This document shows positions 7,599-16,626 of a stretch of 19,445 nt of DNA, in pieces. The first letter of the stretch is position 1. Each line of letters opens with the position of its first letter. The notes under the pieces were generated by a model, which worked only from the letters and a program-made list of their open reading frames with translations, made no database searches and was not told the origin of the DNA. Where the stretch lies: assembly GCA_027325115.1 (NCBI GenBank), contig DAHWFG010000418.1, positions 1 to 19,445 on the forward strand, written 5' to 3'. Made by a program: the position numbers and the translations under genes. This DNA is from JAKBCQ01 sp021807585. GTDB taxonomy: Bacteria; Planctomycetota; Planctomycetia; Isosphaerales; Isosphaeraceae.

Positions 7599-9779
7599 AT
7601 GGGAATCACGCTGTTGCACGCCGGCCTGGCCGCGGGAGCGGCGACGGCAATCATCCCAATAATTTTACATTTGTTCATGAGAAGAACCCCCAAGAAGGTG
7701 GTGTTCCCCGCGATTCGGCTGGTTCGCAAGCGGCACAGCAAGACGACGAAGCGGCTCAAGATCAAGAATTGGATGCTGTTGTTGACGCGGATGGGGATGT
7801 TGGCGTTGATGGCGACGGCTTTGGCGCGGCCCGCGTGCAACACGAAGGCTTCGCTGGGGGATCGCGAGGTGCCGACGGCGCTTGCGCTCGTGTTCGACAC
7901 GAGTTATTCGATGCAGTATACCGAGAAGGGGAAGGATCGGCTCGCCGAGGCGAAGGAGCTGGCGATCGAGAAGTTGCGTCGGGTATCCGATTCGAGCCAG
8001 GTGTTCGTGTTCGATTCGGCGGACGTCGGGGCGCCCCCCGCGCTTTCGCCCGCCGCTGCGCGGAAGCGGATCGAGGCGCTGGCGCTTCGTCCCGCGGGCA
8101 GGCCGCTCAACGCCGCGGTCGGCCAGGCGTACGCGTCGCTCGCCGAGAGCGAACTCCCCCGCAAAGTTGTTTACATATTGACAGATCTTGCGGCGTCGGC
8201 GTGGGATTCGAATCGCGAGATCGAGCATCTCGATCTCGCGAAGAAGACGAAGGGGGGGATCTCGACGTTTCTGGTGCGGCTGGGGGCGAAAAAGGTTCAG
8301 GATGTCGCGATCACCGCCGCCGAGCCGGTGTCGAAGCTCGGCTTTCAGGGGGATACCGCGACGATCAAGGCGCGGGTGCGGGCGACGGGAGACGCGGCTT
8401 CTCGCGTGCTCGATTTCTTCATCGACGGGAAAAAGAAATTACAAAAGCCGATCCAGATTCCAGCCGACGGCGAAATCGAGATTCCACTCGAAACCCCCAA
8501 GCTCGAACCCGGGCCGCACCAGGGAGAGATCGCGCTCGAGGGGGCGGTCGATCCTCTTAAATTCAATGATAAACGCTATTTTACATTGGAAATTCAATCG
8601 GCGTTAAAGGTAATGATCGTTTCGGATTTGAATCTCGACGCCGAATATGTCGCCAAGGCGCTTGATCCCGCGGGGGAGCGTCGGCCTTACGCGGTCGAAC
8701 GGATGTTGACGACGCAGGCCGACGCGCTTTCGGCCGATTCGCTCCGCGGGTTCGCGTGCGTGTATCTGATCAACGTCGCCAAGCTCGACGAGGCGCGGTG
8801 GAGCAGGCTCAACAACTTTGTCCACGAGGGGGGAGGGGTCGTGGTCGCGGTCGGCGATCGCGCCGACGCCGAAAATTACAACGGTCCGATCGCTGCGCAA
8901 TTCCTCCCCGCGGAGCTCAAGAAGGTCGTCGAGCCCGCCGACCCGACGTCCTTCGCCAAATTCGACGAAACGCATCCGTTGTTCGCCGAATACGCCAAGG
9001 ATCTCGAGCGCGACATGTCGGCGGTTCCGATTTTTCGCTACTGGTCGGTGAATCCCTCGCAGGGGAGTCGCGCGATTCTGACATACCGCGACGCGGGCGC
9101 CGCGGCGCTCGTCGAACGCTCGATCGGAGGCGTGAAGAGCGGCAAAACGATGCTCTGGACGACTCCGCTGGCGCGGCGCTCCGAGCGACGCACCGAGCGC
9201 GATCTCCGCGAGGGTTGGAACGAGTTTCCGCTCGTCTGGCCCTTCTGGTATCTCGTCAATCAGGAGGTCCCGTATCTCGCCGGTAAAACGGGCAAGAAGC
9301 TCAACTATGAGGCGGGTGAAAATGTGTATATAACAATTGATCCCACGGCAAGGTTCTCGAATTACATTGTCCAGGGGCCGCGGACGACGCCGACGGGGGA
9401 TAAGAACGCCGATCGGCTCACCCCTCCCTCGAACAACTCGGCGCTCTCGATCGTTTCGCCGCAGCCCGAGGGACAGTGGAGCGTGACCGCGGCGGGATCG
9501 GGATCGGAGACGAAAATCGAGCTCTTCAGCGTGAACATTCCTCCCGCGGAATCGAGCTTTGTGCGGCTCGAGCCCAAATCGCTCGACGGGCTTTTCGGCA
9601 AGAAGAATTACCGCGTCGCCGAGACGCTCGAGGATTTGAAACAGATCGAGATCGATCAGTGGATCGGCAAGGAGATCTTCCCCTGGCTGATGGCGCTCGT
9701 CGTCGCGCTCGTCACGGCCGAGGCGATCATCGCCAATCGCTTTTATCGCGAACCCGCGGGAGTCGTCCCCGCCAAATAA
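7599..9779 (+). CDS. BatA-like membrane protein with VWA domain
   Basis: This 726-aa inner-membrane protein starts with the BatA/aerotolerance N-terminal hairpin: TM1 at about 5-26, a basic cytoplasmic loop (RRTPKKVVFPAIRLVRKR) and TM2 at about 58-76, followed by the usual ALARP. A VWA domain follows with MIDAS D100-T-S-Y-S104 and a second motif TDLAASAWD near 190. The middle and C-terminal region contains a glutamine-amidotransferase-like segment (about 330-440, VMIVSDLNLDAEYVAKALDP) with no obvious catalytic Cys-His pair, then a final TM at about 693-712 (FPWLMALVVALVTAEAII). ATG 7599 has GGACGGAG 5 bases upstream. Downstream the next VWA protein begins 51 bases on. Its role in stress or envelope maintenance is known for the family only. 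Confidence 0.9.
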   Translation: MGITLLHAGLAAGAATAIIPIILHLFMRRTPKKVVFPAIRLVRKRHSKTTKRLKIKNWMLLLTRMGMLALMATALARPACNTKASLGDREVPTALALVFDTSYSMQYTEKGKDRLAEAKELAIEKLRRVSDSSQVFVFDSADVGAPPALSPAAARKRIEALALRPAGRPLNAAVGQAYASLAESELPRKVVYILTDLAASAWDSNREIEHLDLAKKTKGGISTFLVRLGAKKVQDVAITAAEPVSKLGFQGDTATIKARVRATGDAASRVLDFFIDGKKKLQKPIQIPADGEIEIPLETPKLEPGPHQGEIALEGAVDPLKFNDKRYFTLEIQSALKVMIVSDLNLDAEYVAKALDPAGERRPYAVERMLTTQADALSADSLRGFACVYLINVAKLDEARWSRLNNFVHEGGGVVVAVGDRADAENYNGPIAAQFLPAELKKVVEPADPTSFAKFDETHPLFAEYAKDLERDMSAVPIFRYWSVNPSQGSRAILTYRDAGAAALVERSIGGVKSGKTMLWTTPLARRSERRTERDLREGWNEFPLVWPFWYLVNQEVPYLAGKTGKKLNYEAGENVYITIDPTARFSNYIVQGPRTTPTGDKNADRLTPPSNNSALSIVSPQPEGQWSVTAAGSGSETKIELFSVNIPPAESSFVRLEPKSLDGLFGKKNYRVAETLEDLKQIEIDQWIGKEIFPWLMALVVALVTAEAIIANRFYREPAGVVPAK

Positions 9780-9830
9780 CGCATGAATCAAGCGAGACGT
9801 CGTTGATTGAAAACGTGATCAAGGTGATGC

Positions 9831-12041
9831 ATGATCAGCTTTAGCGCTAATCCGATCTTTCCCTGGCCCGTGGTCGCGATCGCGGCGCCGGTCGTGATCG
9901 CGCTGACCGTCTGGGCGTATTTGCCGCGAATCAAAGCTTCGCCGGGGTTCAAAAGCAAGCTTGCGCTTTCGCTTCGGCTCGTCGCGGTGCTCGTTTGCTT
10001 CTTCGCGACGGCTCGCCCCTCGGTGTTGTTTCTCGAAAAGAAAAAACAGAAGTCGACCGTCGTCGTCATGGCCGATCGCTCGTCGAGCATGTCGATCACC
10101 GACGAGGTCCGCGGTCAGAGCCGGTGGTCGCTCGTCCGCAAACGGCTCGAAGAGACTCGCCGAACCGCCAAGAACATGAAAGATAAGCTAGATTTTCAAT
10201 TCTATACGTTTGATTCGGCGCTCAAGGATCTGAATGTCGACGACGACAAGCCCCCCGAGGGACGAAGGACCGAGCTCGGGTCGATGCTGCTCGAGGCGGT
10301 GAAGCGGCGCGGCGGGAGTCGAATCGCAACGGTGATCGTTTATTCCGACGGCGCGTCGAACTCCGGCGTTCCTCCCTTGACCGCCGCCGAGCGGCTCAAA
10401 TCCGAGCAGATTCCGGTGGTTACGGTCGGATTCGGGTCCGAGACCGCGGGGGCGTCGTCGCGCGACATCGCGGTCAAGACGATCGAGGCGGGACCGACGG
10501 TCTTCGTCAAAAACGAACTCAGAGTGCGCGGGGTGATCTCGGCGCGGGGGTTCGCCAACCAGGACCTTGAGGTCGAGATGTACGTCGACGACGGAATCAA
10601 ACCCGTCGCGACCGCCAAGGTTCGCGCCGAGGAGGGGAAGGAAATCGTAGCCGTCGACAATCTCAAATATGTTCCTGAAACGACGGGCGACAAGCTGATC
10701 ACTCTGAAGGTGAAGCCGCGCGACGGCGAGCTGGTGCGGAGCAATAACGAAATAAGCACTTATGTGAGCGTTCTTTCGGGGGGAATCGGCGTCTTGTATT
10801 TACAAGGTTCTAGATTTTCATGGGAGGCGAAGTACACGACGCGAACGCTCGATTCGGCGCCCGACATCCAGACCGAGCTCAAGGAGATACGCGCCCCGGT
10901 GGGGACCGACGGGGTCGACCCGCTTCCCGACACCGATTTCGCTCCCGGGCGGTGCGACGTGTACGTATTGGGGGACCTCGCCGCCGATCGGCTTACTCCC
11001 TCACAACAGCGGTTGCTCGCGACCGCGGTCGAACGGGGCGCCGGTTTGATCATGCTGGGGGGACGGTCGAGCTTCGGGCCCGGAGGCTGGGCTGGAACCG
11101 AACTCGCCCGCGTTCTTCCCGTTGAAATTCATCCCGGCGACGGTCAAAACGAACCCGAGGGGGGACTTAAGGTCGTTCCGAATCCCGCGAGCATGCAGAG
11201 TTATGTCCTTCAAGTGGGACCGACTCGCGCCGACACGGCGCGGATCTGGGCCGAACTCCCGCCGCTCTCGGGGGCGAACCGGTTCAGCAAGGCGAAGCCG
11301 CTCGCTCAAGTCCTGGCGCAATCGCCCGACCGCGAACCGCTGATGGTGGCGCAGGAAGTCGGCAAAGGTCGCGTTCTCGTCTTCGGCGGCGAAACGTGGG
11401 TCTGGGCGCGAAAAAACGACGAAACCCGCGCCGCGCATCGCAAATTTTGGCGGCAGGCGATCCTCTGGGTTACGCATAAAGAAAACAAGGGAGACAATCG
11501 CGTTTATCTCACGCTCGATCGCAGGCGGATCGCGATCGGTCAAAAAATCGAGCTCACCGTCAAAGCTCGCAACGAGAAAGACGAACCCGTCCGCAATGTT
11601 AAATATGAAACGAAGATCACATATTTAGGTAAGGATGCGAAGGTCGAGCCTGTGGAGCTTTACAACGGCGACGACGGCGCGCGGGGGACTTATTTCGCCA
11701 ACGGTAAACCGGGCGAATACCGAATCGACGTGACAGGAACTTTCGAGGGTAAAGAGCTGGGATCGGACTCGGCGCGGTTTCTTGTTTACGAGGACGACCG
11801 CGAGCTCGAAAACCCCGCGGCGGATCTGGCGCTGTTGCGTCAGATCGCCTCGACGACCGGAGGTAAATTCCTCGCCCCCGAGACGCTCGAGAAACACCTG
11901 AAATCGCTCGAGAAAGATACGATCACCGAATACCGCGCCCCCACCGAGCGGAGGCTCTGGGACAACTGGCCGTTCCTCCTCGTCTTCGTCGCGCTCTTCA
12001 CGCTCGAGTGGGTGCTGCGTAAAACGTTGGGCTGGGTCTGA
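9831..12041 (+). CDS. VWA and glutamine-amidotransferase-like membrane protein
   Basis: This 736-aa protein parallels its neighbour: two N-terminal TM segments (about 11-31 and 43-62), the FFATARPS transition, and a VWA domain with MIDAS D82-R-S-S-S86 (VVVMADRSSSMSI) plus VIVYSDGASNSG near 165-180. A class-I glutamine-amidotransferase-like fold follows, marked by GLIMLGGRSSFGPGGW (about 401-420) and VLPVEI, the pattern usual in planctomycete VWA proteins of this type. A beta-rich region (about 560-650, LTVKARNEKDEPVRNVKYET) and a C-terminal TM (about 713-729) complete it. It is the last gene of the moxR series, and the MoxR ATPase is the likely remodeller of its MIDAS site. No catalytic Cys is evident in the amidotransferase-like part, so enzymatic activity is doubtful. 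Confidence 0.9.
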   Translation: MISFSANPIFPWPVVAIAAPVVIALTVWAYLPRIKASPGFKSKLALSLRLVAVLVCFFATARPSVLFLEKKKQKSTVVVMADRSSSMSITDEVRGQSRWSLVRKRLEETRRTAKNMKDKLDFQFYTFDSALKDLNVDDDKPPEGRRTELGSMLLEAVKRRGGSRIATVIVYSDGASNSGVPPLTAAERLKSEQIPVVTVGFGSETAGASSRDIAVKTIEAGPTVFVKNELRVRGVISARGFANQDLEVEMYVDDGIKPVATAKVRAEEGKEIVAVDNLKYVPETTGDKLITLKVKPRDGELVRSNNEISTYVSVLSGGIGVLYLQGSRFSWEAKYTTRTLDSAPDIQTELKEIRAPVGTDGVDPLPDTDFAPGRCDVYVLGDLAADRLTPSQQRLLATAVERGAGLIMLGGRSSFGPGGWAGTELARVLPVEIHPGDGQNEPEGGLKVVPNPASMQSYVLQVGPTRADTARIWAELPPLSGANRFSKAKPLAQVLAQSPDREPLMVAQEVGKGRVLVFGGETWVWARKNDETRAAHRKFWRQAILWVTHKENKGDNRVYLTLDRRRIAIGQKIELTVKARNEKDEPVRNVKYETKITYLGKDAKVEPVELYNGDDGARGTYFANGKPGEYRIDVTGTFEGKELGSDSARFLVYEDDRELENPAADLALLRQIASTTGGKFLAPETLEKHLKSLEKDTITEYRAPTERRLWDNWPFLLVFVALFTLEWVLRKTLGWV

Positions 12042-13116
12042 CAATTCGGTTGCGATCCCCCAATCCCGCCGAGCCGCTAAATGGATGCAATTGAAAACAC
12101 AAATATATTGTTGATCGTTTTCTCATAAGAATTCGTAATCGTCGTCGCTCGCGCCGCTTAGCTGATCGAGCTCGATCGATTCGGCTTTGGTGAGAGCCAT
12201 GGAGATCTCGCGGGCGCCGAAGTCGACGCGGAGCGACCCGCGGGCCGAAGAGGTCCCGCGTCGGCGCAGTAAGACTCACATTCGACGCCGGAGTTCGCCC
12301 CGTCACGCTCTCGACCGATTTCGTCAGGATCGACACGTCGTCCAAAAGAAAGTCGACTCGTAACGCCACAAAGAGGAAAAGTCGGCGTCTCTCCAGAGTG
12401 ATCGCCGAGATCGCCGCGGAAAAACTCGCGATTAAACAGTATCTTATATTTATTAATAAAGTATAATTGTATGCATAAAATTTTACATAGCTAATTGGTT
12501 CTGGAAACGAATCGGCGATCCCGGCGTGAAGAACGATCGGCCGCGAGGCGAGCGGAGAATCGGCGCGTAGTTCAAAAAGCCGTTCGATCATGCGGCGGTA
12601 CGCGCCTCGGTCTCGACATCTTTTCGTAAACAATTTATGTCTTCATGAAATGCGATCGACGCGGGGATTTGATCCGCGGCGGATTCTCAATGGATCAACA
12701 TATATAATTAACTAAATATTATTTATTTCGGTCGACTCTCGTCGCCCGAGTTTTACCGGCCGCCAACACACAAGGATGTCTGCAATATTCGAGCCGACAC
12801 CGGTTCATCCGCGGACGAAAAGGAGGAATGTCGAGATCAAAACGATTTCGCATCGACGCGAAATCGTCGGGAATCGAACCTTCGACCCCCTCGCGCAGCG
12901 AGAGGTCCTTATATCCCCTCGATCGAGCGAAAGCTCGTTTAAGCCCCTAACTCGTTCGTTTCGAGATCGACACGTTCGGTCGAGTCGCCTCTTCTCACGT
13001 CATCCCCGATCCGCCAGAATGAAGGTGAAATCTTCCAGAGCCGTTGTGCGGACGAACGTGAGCCGATGCGCTCCGATTGAGCCGCCGATTCGACTCGATT
13101 CAAGGACATTCCACGC
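12042..13116. other. 1.07-kb region without a convincing gene
   Basis: Nothing here is convincing coding sequence. A 211-aa minus-strand frame (11998-12633) overlaps the upstream gene's end and is Arg-rich and unlike any family. A short in-frame minus-strand tail (12123-12275), ending ESIELDQLSGASDDDYEFL then TGA, reads more like real protein and may be a gene remnant shifted by one frame from the 211-aa frame. Just after the VWA gene, GAAAAC/GTTTTC arms (12093-12098 and 12117-12122) form a weak terminator-like hairpin ending in T-rich sequence. A/T-rich patches (12430-12485 and 12700-12730) contain TATAAT at 12462 and 12703. A hairpin cluster lies at 12842-12935. Confidence 0.5.
12842..12935. 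repeat. Cluster of hairpins, possible structured RNA
   Basis: Four inverted repeats follow one another. ACGATTTCGC (12842-12851) pairs perfectly with GCGAAATCGT (12858-12867). GTCGGG/CC..CGAC lies at about 12866-12886. CCCCTCGC/GCGAGAGG is at 12887-12905 (one C-A mismatch on the plus strand, a G-U wobble on the minus). CGAGC-GAAA-GCTCG, with a GNRA tetraloop on the plus strand, is at 12922-12935. No known RNA family is recognised, and it is not a tRNA. It lies about 180 bases before the cupin gene, so it could be in that gene's leader. Confidence 0.4.
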
Positions 13117-13512
13117 ATGAATTTATCAGCAACGGTCGGCGAGCCGATCTTCCATCCCGCCGACCCCGCATACGTCACGACCGACGGCGTCGTCCAGGAT
13201 TTCGACTGGGGAAGGCTGACGATCTTCACCGGGGGATCGGTTCAGAAAAGCGAGACGACCGTCGGGATTTGTTTGATCAATCCCGGCCGATCGAATCCGC
13301 TTCATTACCACCCCAATTGCGAAGAGACGCTTTACGTCCTTTCCGGACGTTGCGCGCATCGCTACGGCGAAGGGATCGTCACGCTCGAACCCGGACAAAC
13401 AATCCTCGTCCCGAGATACGTCGTCCACAACGCCGCGGCCATCGGAGACGATCCTCTTAAATTAATGATCATCTTTTCAAGCGGAGAGCGGGAGGCGATT
13501 TTTCTCGAATGA
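13117..13512 (+). CDS. Cupin-domain protein
   Basis: This 131-aa single-domain cupin has both conserved motifs. Motif 1 is NPLHYHPNCEETLYVLSG (His63, His65 and Glu69 as likely metal ligands), and motif 2 is PGQTILVPRYVVHNAA (His104). The intermotif spacing is short, as in microbial single-domain cupins. No signal peptide is visible, so it is cytoplasmic. Cupins of this type bind a metal and act as sugar isomerases, dioxygenases or ligand sensors; nothing here picks one. ATG 13117 follows a long non-coding region and lacks a strong Shine-Dalgarno. It looks monocistronic: the next gene is on the opposite strand. An imperfect inverted repeat 35-70 bases beyond the stop (13546-13555 with 13574-13583) could form a terminator, without a U-run. 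Confidence 0.9.
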   Translation: MNLSATVGEPIFHPADPAYVTTDGVVQDFDWGRLTIFTGGSVQKSETTVGICLINPGRSNPLHYHPNCEETLYVLSGRCAHRYGEGIVTLEPGQTILVPRYVVHNAAAIGDDPLKLMIIFSSGEREAIFLE

Positions 13513-13790
13513 TTCTTGAACGCTTTTCGCCCGATCGAGTCGAATCGGTCGCGTCTTTCGAATGGTTGGAGTCGACGCGATCGGTTCCGGGGTTCGTGGA
13601 ATTGCGCTTGGGTTTGCTTGGGGAGGTTTGATTCCTCATTGAGCGCGGCGTTTTCGTACGCGTCGTCGCACGCGAACGACGTTCGCAATTGGGATCATGT
13701 GAATCGGAATCGGACCGATTGAACGGCGGGTCCGCGGCGATGCGACGAGGATTCGACGTCCATCCGCGGTTCCTCGGCGTTTCGGACGCG

Positions 13791-14675
<885 letters not shown>

Positions 14676-14699
14676 GGGATCGATCCTCACGAGGAGGGC

Positions 14700-14718
14700 G
14701 CTCCCCGCAACGGGGAGC
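14700..14718 (-). promoter_or_regulatory. Hairpin in the DUF1559 leader
   Basis: GCTCCCCG (14700-14707) and CGGGGAGC (14711-14718) are perfect 8-base arms around a 3-base loop, 25 bases upstream of the DUF1559 ATG. In the mRNA this hairpin would lie just before the ribosome site and may slow or stabilise its expression. Confidence 0.45.
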
Positions 14719-14939
14719 CGGGGAGGGAACGCTAAGGTCTAACACTCGGGGCTAAGGTACTATTGTTATCTTATATCGTGTCGGCGTTGAATGCAATCAT
14801 CGCGCGAAAATCGCACGAAATCCGCTTCCCCCGCGCAGGGGTTTATCGTCTCGCGATTCGCGCTCAAGTGACGGATTTTTTCGCGCTGAATTCCATTGAA
14901 TCGAGCGACGGGCGCGGTTATCTTAATGAAATCGGTGGA

Positions 14940-14957
14940 GCCGCGCCGCGGCGCGGC
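14940..14957. repeat. Perfect 18-bp G/C palindrome before the aldo/keto reductase gene
   Basis: GCCGCGCCGCGGCGCGGC reads identically on both strands, and lies 83 bases before the reductase ATG. It could be a dimeric-regulator site or a leader hairpin. G/C-rich sequence makes such palindromes less rare than usual. Confidence 0.4.
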
Positions 14958-15040
14958 GCCGTCTGGAATCGTTCGATTCGATTCGGCCGCCGAGTTCGCG
15001 CTGGTGCGCGATCACACCCCCCGTCGAGGAGTCGCATGCG

Positions 15041-16300
15041 ATGGATCAAGATAAGATCAACGGCGCCGATCGCCGCGCTTTTCTTCAGGCCGGCGCGATC
15101 GCCGCGGCTGCGGCGTCGGGCTTGACGCGAAGCGGCGAGGCGCACGCTCAGGCTCAGGCGATCACCGAACCCGCCCAGAAATCCCCCGAGATTCCCCGCA
15201 GGAAGCTCGGCAAGACGGGCGTCGAGATCACCATGCTCGATCAAGGCGCGGTCCGCGGAGCGAGCCTCGATCGGGTCCTTCGGTTCTCATTCGCCGCCGG
15301 AGTGCGCACCTTCGACACCGCCAAGATTTACGGGTCCGAACCCAATTTCAAAGCGTGGTTTGAAAAATCCCCCGAAGTGCGCAAGCAAATCTTCCTGGTG
15401 ACGAAGGACTCGCCGCGAACACCTGGACAAATGCTCAAAATGGTCGACGAACGGCTCGCGACCCTCGGGACCGATTACATCGACCTCTTCTTCGTCCACG
15501 GCTTCGGCGATCATCACAGCGTCGACGACGCGATCAAATTCATCGCGGGAGACGAATTCAAAGAAGTCGCCGACAAGATCCGCAAATCGGGCAAGGCGAA
15601 GTTTCTTGGATTCTCATCGCATAATAAGAATCGCGCTCCGATCATTCAGGCCGCGGCCGAGGCCGGGATCGTCGACGCGATCATGTTGCAATACACCCCC
15701 TGGCTCGAGAAAGACTCGGCGCTTAACAAAGCGCTCGACGTCTGTTGGAAGAAGAACGTCGGGTTGATCTCGATGAAACAAATCGCGGGCCGCGGCTTCG
15801 GCGATCAACCCAAGGGGAACATTCTTGACGAAGTCGTACGTCGCGTGCCGACGCTCGCCGAGAAAAAGCTCTCGCCGTTCCAGGGGTTGCTCCACGCGAT
15901 CTGGACCGACGAGCGGATCAGCTCGGTGTGCGTTTCGATGCGCAACACCGATCAAATTCGCGAGAACACCGATGCGGCGCGGCGGTTTGAACCGCTCAAA
16001 ACCGCCGATATTCATCAACTGAGAGACGCGTTTATCGCGCAGGGACAAATGATGTGCGCCGATTGCGACGGTCGCTGCGCCGTCGCCGCGGGAACGAAGG
16101 CCGAACTCGGCGACCTGACGCGATTCCTCACGTATCATCAACATCACGGCCTTCGCGCCGACGCGCGTCGGCAATACGCCGAGCTTTCGGCCGAGGCGCG
16201 TGATTGGTCCAACGCCGACCTCGCCGCGGCTCAAGAAGCGTGCCCCAACAAGCTCGATTTCGCCAAACTTCTTCCCGAAGTCGACAGGCGTTTGGCGTAA
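15041..16300 (+). CDS. Tat-exported aldo/keto reductase with C-terminal cysteine motif
   Basis: This 419-aa protein has a twin-arginine leader (R11-R12 in DRRAFLQAGA, then an Ala-rich hydrophobic stretch to about residue 27 and AHAQAQA), so it is exported folded with cofactor. The reductase core begins at RKLGKTGVEIT and shows the catalytic tetrad: Asp92 and Tyr97 (FDTAKIYG), Lys122 (VTKD) and His153 (FVHG). The C-terminal part carries Cys339, Cys342 and Cys346 (CADCDGRC) and a distant Cys401 (ACPNK), which resembles the iron-sulfur tail of aldo/keto reductase relatives but is sparser. ATG 15041 has GAGGAG 9-10 bases upstream. The probable job is periplasmic NAD(P)H-type or redox-coupled carbonyl chemistry; the substrate is unknown. 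It stands alone on the plus strand. Confidence 0.9.
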   Translation: MDQDKINGADRRAFLQAGAIAAAAASGLTRSGEAHAQAQAITEPAQKSPEIPRRKLGKTGVEITMLDQGAVRGASLDRVLRFSFAAGVRTFDTAKIYGSEPNFKAWFEKSPEVRKQIFLVTKDSPRTPGQMLKMVDERLATLGTDYIDLFFVHGFGDHHSVDDAIKFIAGDEFKEVADKIRKSGKAKFLGFSSHNKNRAPIIQAAAEAGIVDAIMLQYTPWLEKDSALNKALDVCWKKNVGLISMKQIAGRGFGDQPKGNILDEVVRRVPTLAEKKLSPFQGLLHAIWTDERISSVCVSMRNTDQIRENTDAARRFEPLKTADIHQLRDAFIAQGQMMCADCDGRCAVAAGTKAELGDLTRFLTYHQHHGLRADARRQYAELSAEARDWSNADLAAAQEACPNKLDFAKLLPEVDRRLA

Positions 16301-16626
16301 AAGCACCCTCAATCCTCGCGACGTCGCGCGCTCAAACCGCGAATCGTCGTCGCTTCCTCGCGCCGGCGGTCGTGCCGCAATCCGCGGCCGTCGGCTCAAT
16401 TCATAACATCTCGTCTTAATCGTTATGATTTCTTCGTGATATCCGATCGCGCACCGCAAGCGAACCTCGCGGCGTTCGCTCGCGACCGTCTTCCCCCGTC
16501 GAAAACGCGATGATATCGTCGTCGTATCGGCTCGCGGTCGAATCGTCGCGACATATCGACGCGCAAGCTGATCTTTGCATTTAATCATATATTTTATTTC
16601 TTTTCTTTGAATCATCAGGAGGGGCG
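16301..16626. other. Intergenic region before the catalase-like gene
   Basis: These 326 bases have no credible gene; short plus-strand frames run in from the reductase in wrong phases. The last 50 bases are A/T-rich (about 16579-16614) and contain CATATATTTTAT, a possible promoter core for the next gene, followed by AGGAGGGG next to its start. Confidence 0.5.

Larger units (their letters stand above)
14676..15040. other. Divergent intergenic region between DUF1559 and aldo/keto reductase genes
   Basis: These 365 bases contain the promoters of both neighbours but no convincing gene; the 120-aa plus-strand frame here is composition-driven. Besides the two palindromes listed separately, GCTAAGGT occurs twice (14731-14738 and 14751-14758), exactly 20 bases apart, upstream of the DUF1559 gene. 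That spacing is two helical turns and could mark an operator. Confidence 0.5.

Noticed and set aside
8604..9791. 395-aa minus-strand open frame
   Set aside because: It is antisense to the BatA-like gene, Arg-rich, and has no recognisable domain.
11998..12633. 211-aa minus-strand open frame as an intact gene
   Set aside because: It overlaps the VWA gene's end, is strongly basic in its second half, and resembles no family; kept only as a possible remnant.
12842..12935. Possible tRNA: GGTTCGATTCC on the minus strand resembles a T-arm
   Set aside because: The flanking bases do not form a 5-bp T-stem, and no matching acceptor stem or anticodon arm can be found nearby.
13516..13722. 68-aa plus-strand frame after the cupin gene
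   Set aside because: It has no ribosome site, Arg/Ser-rich composition and no resemblance to known proteins.
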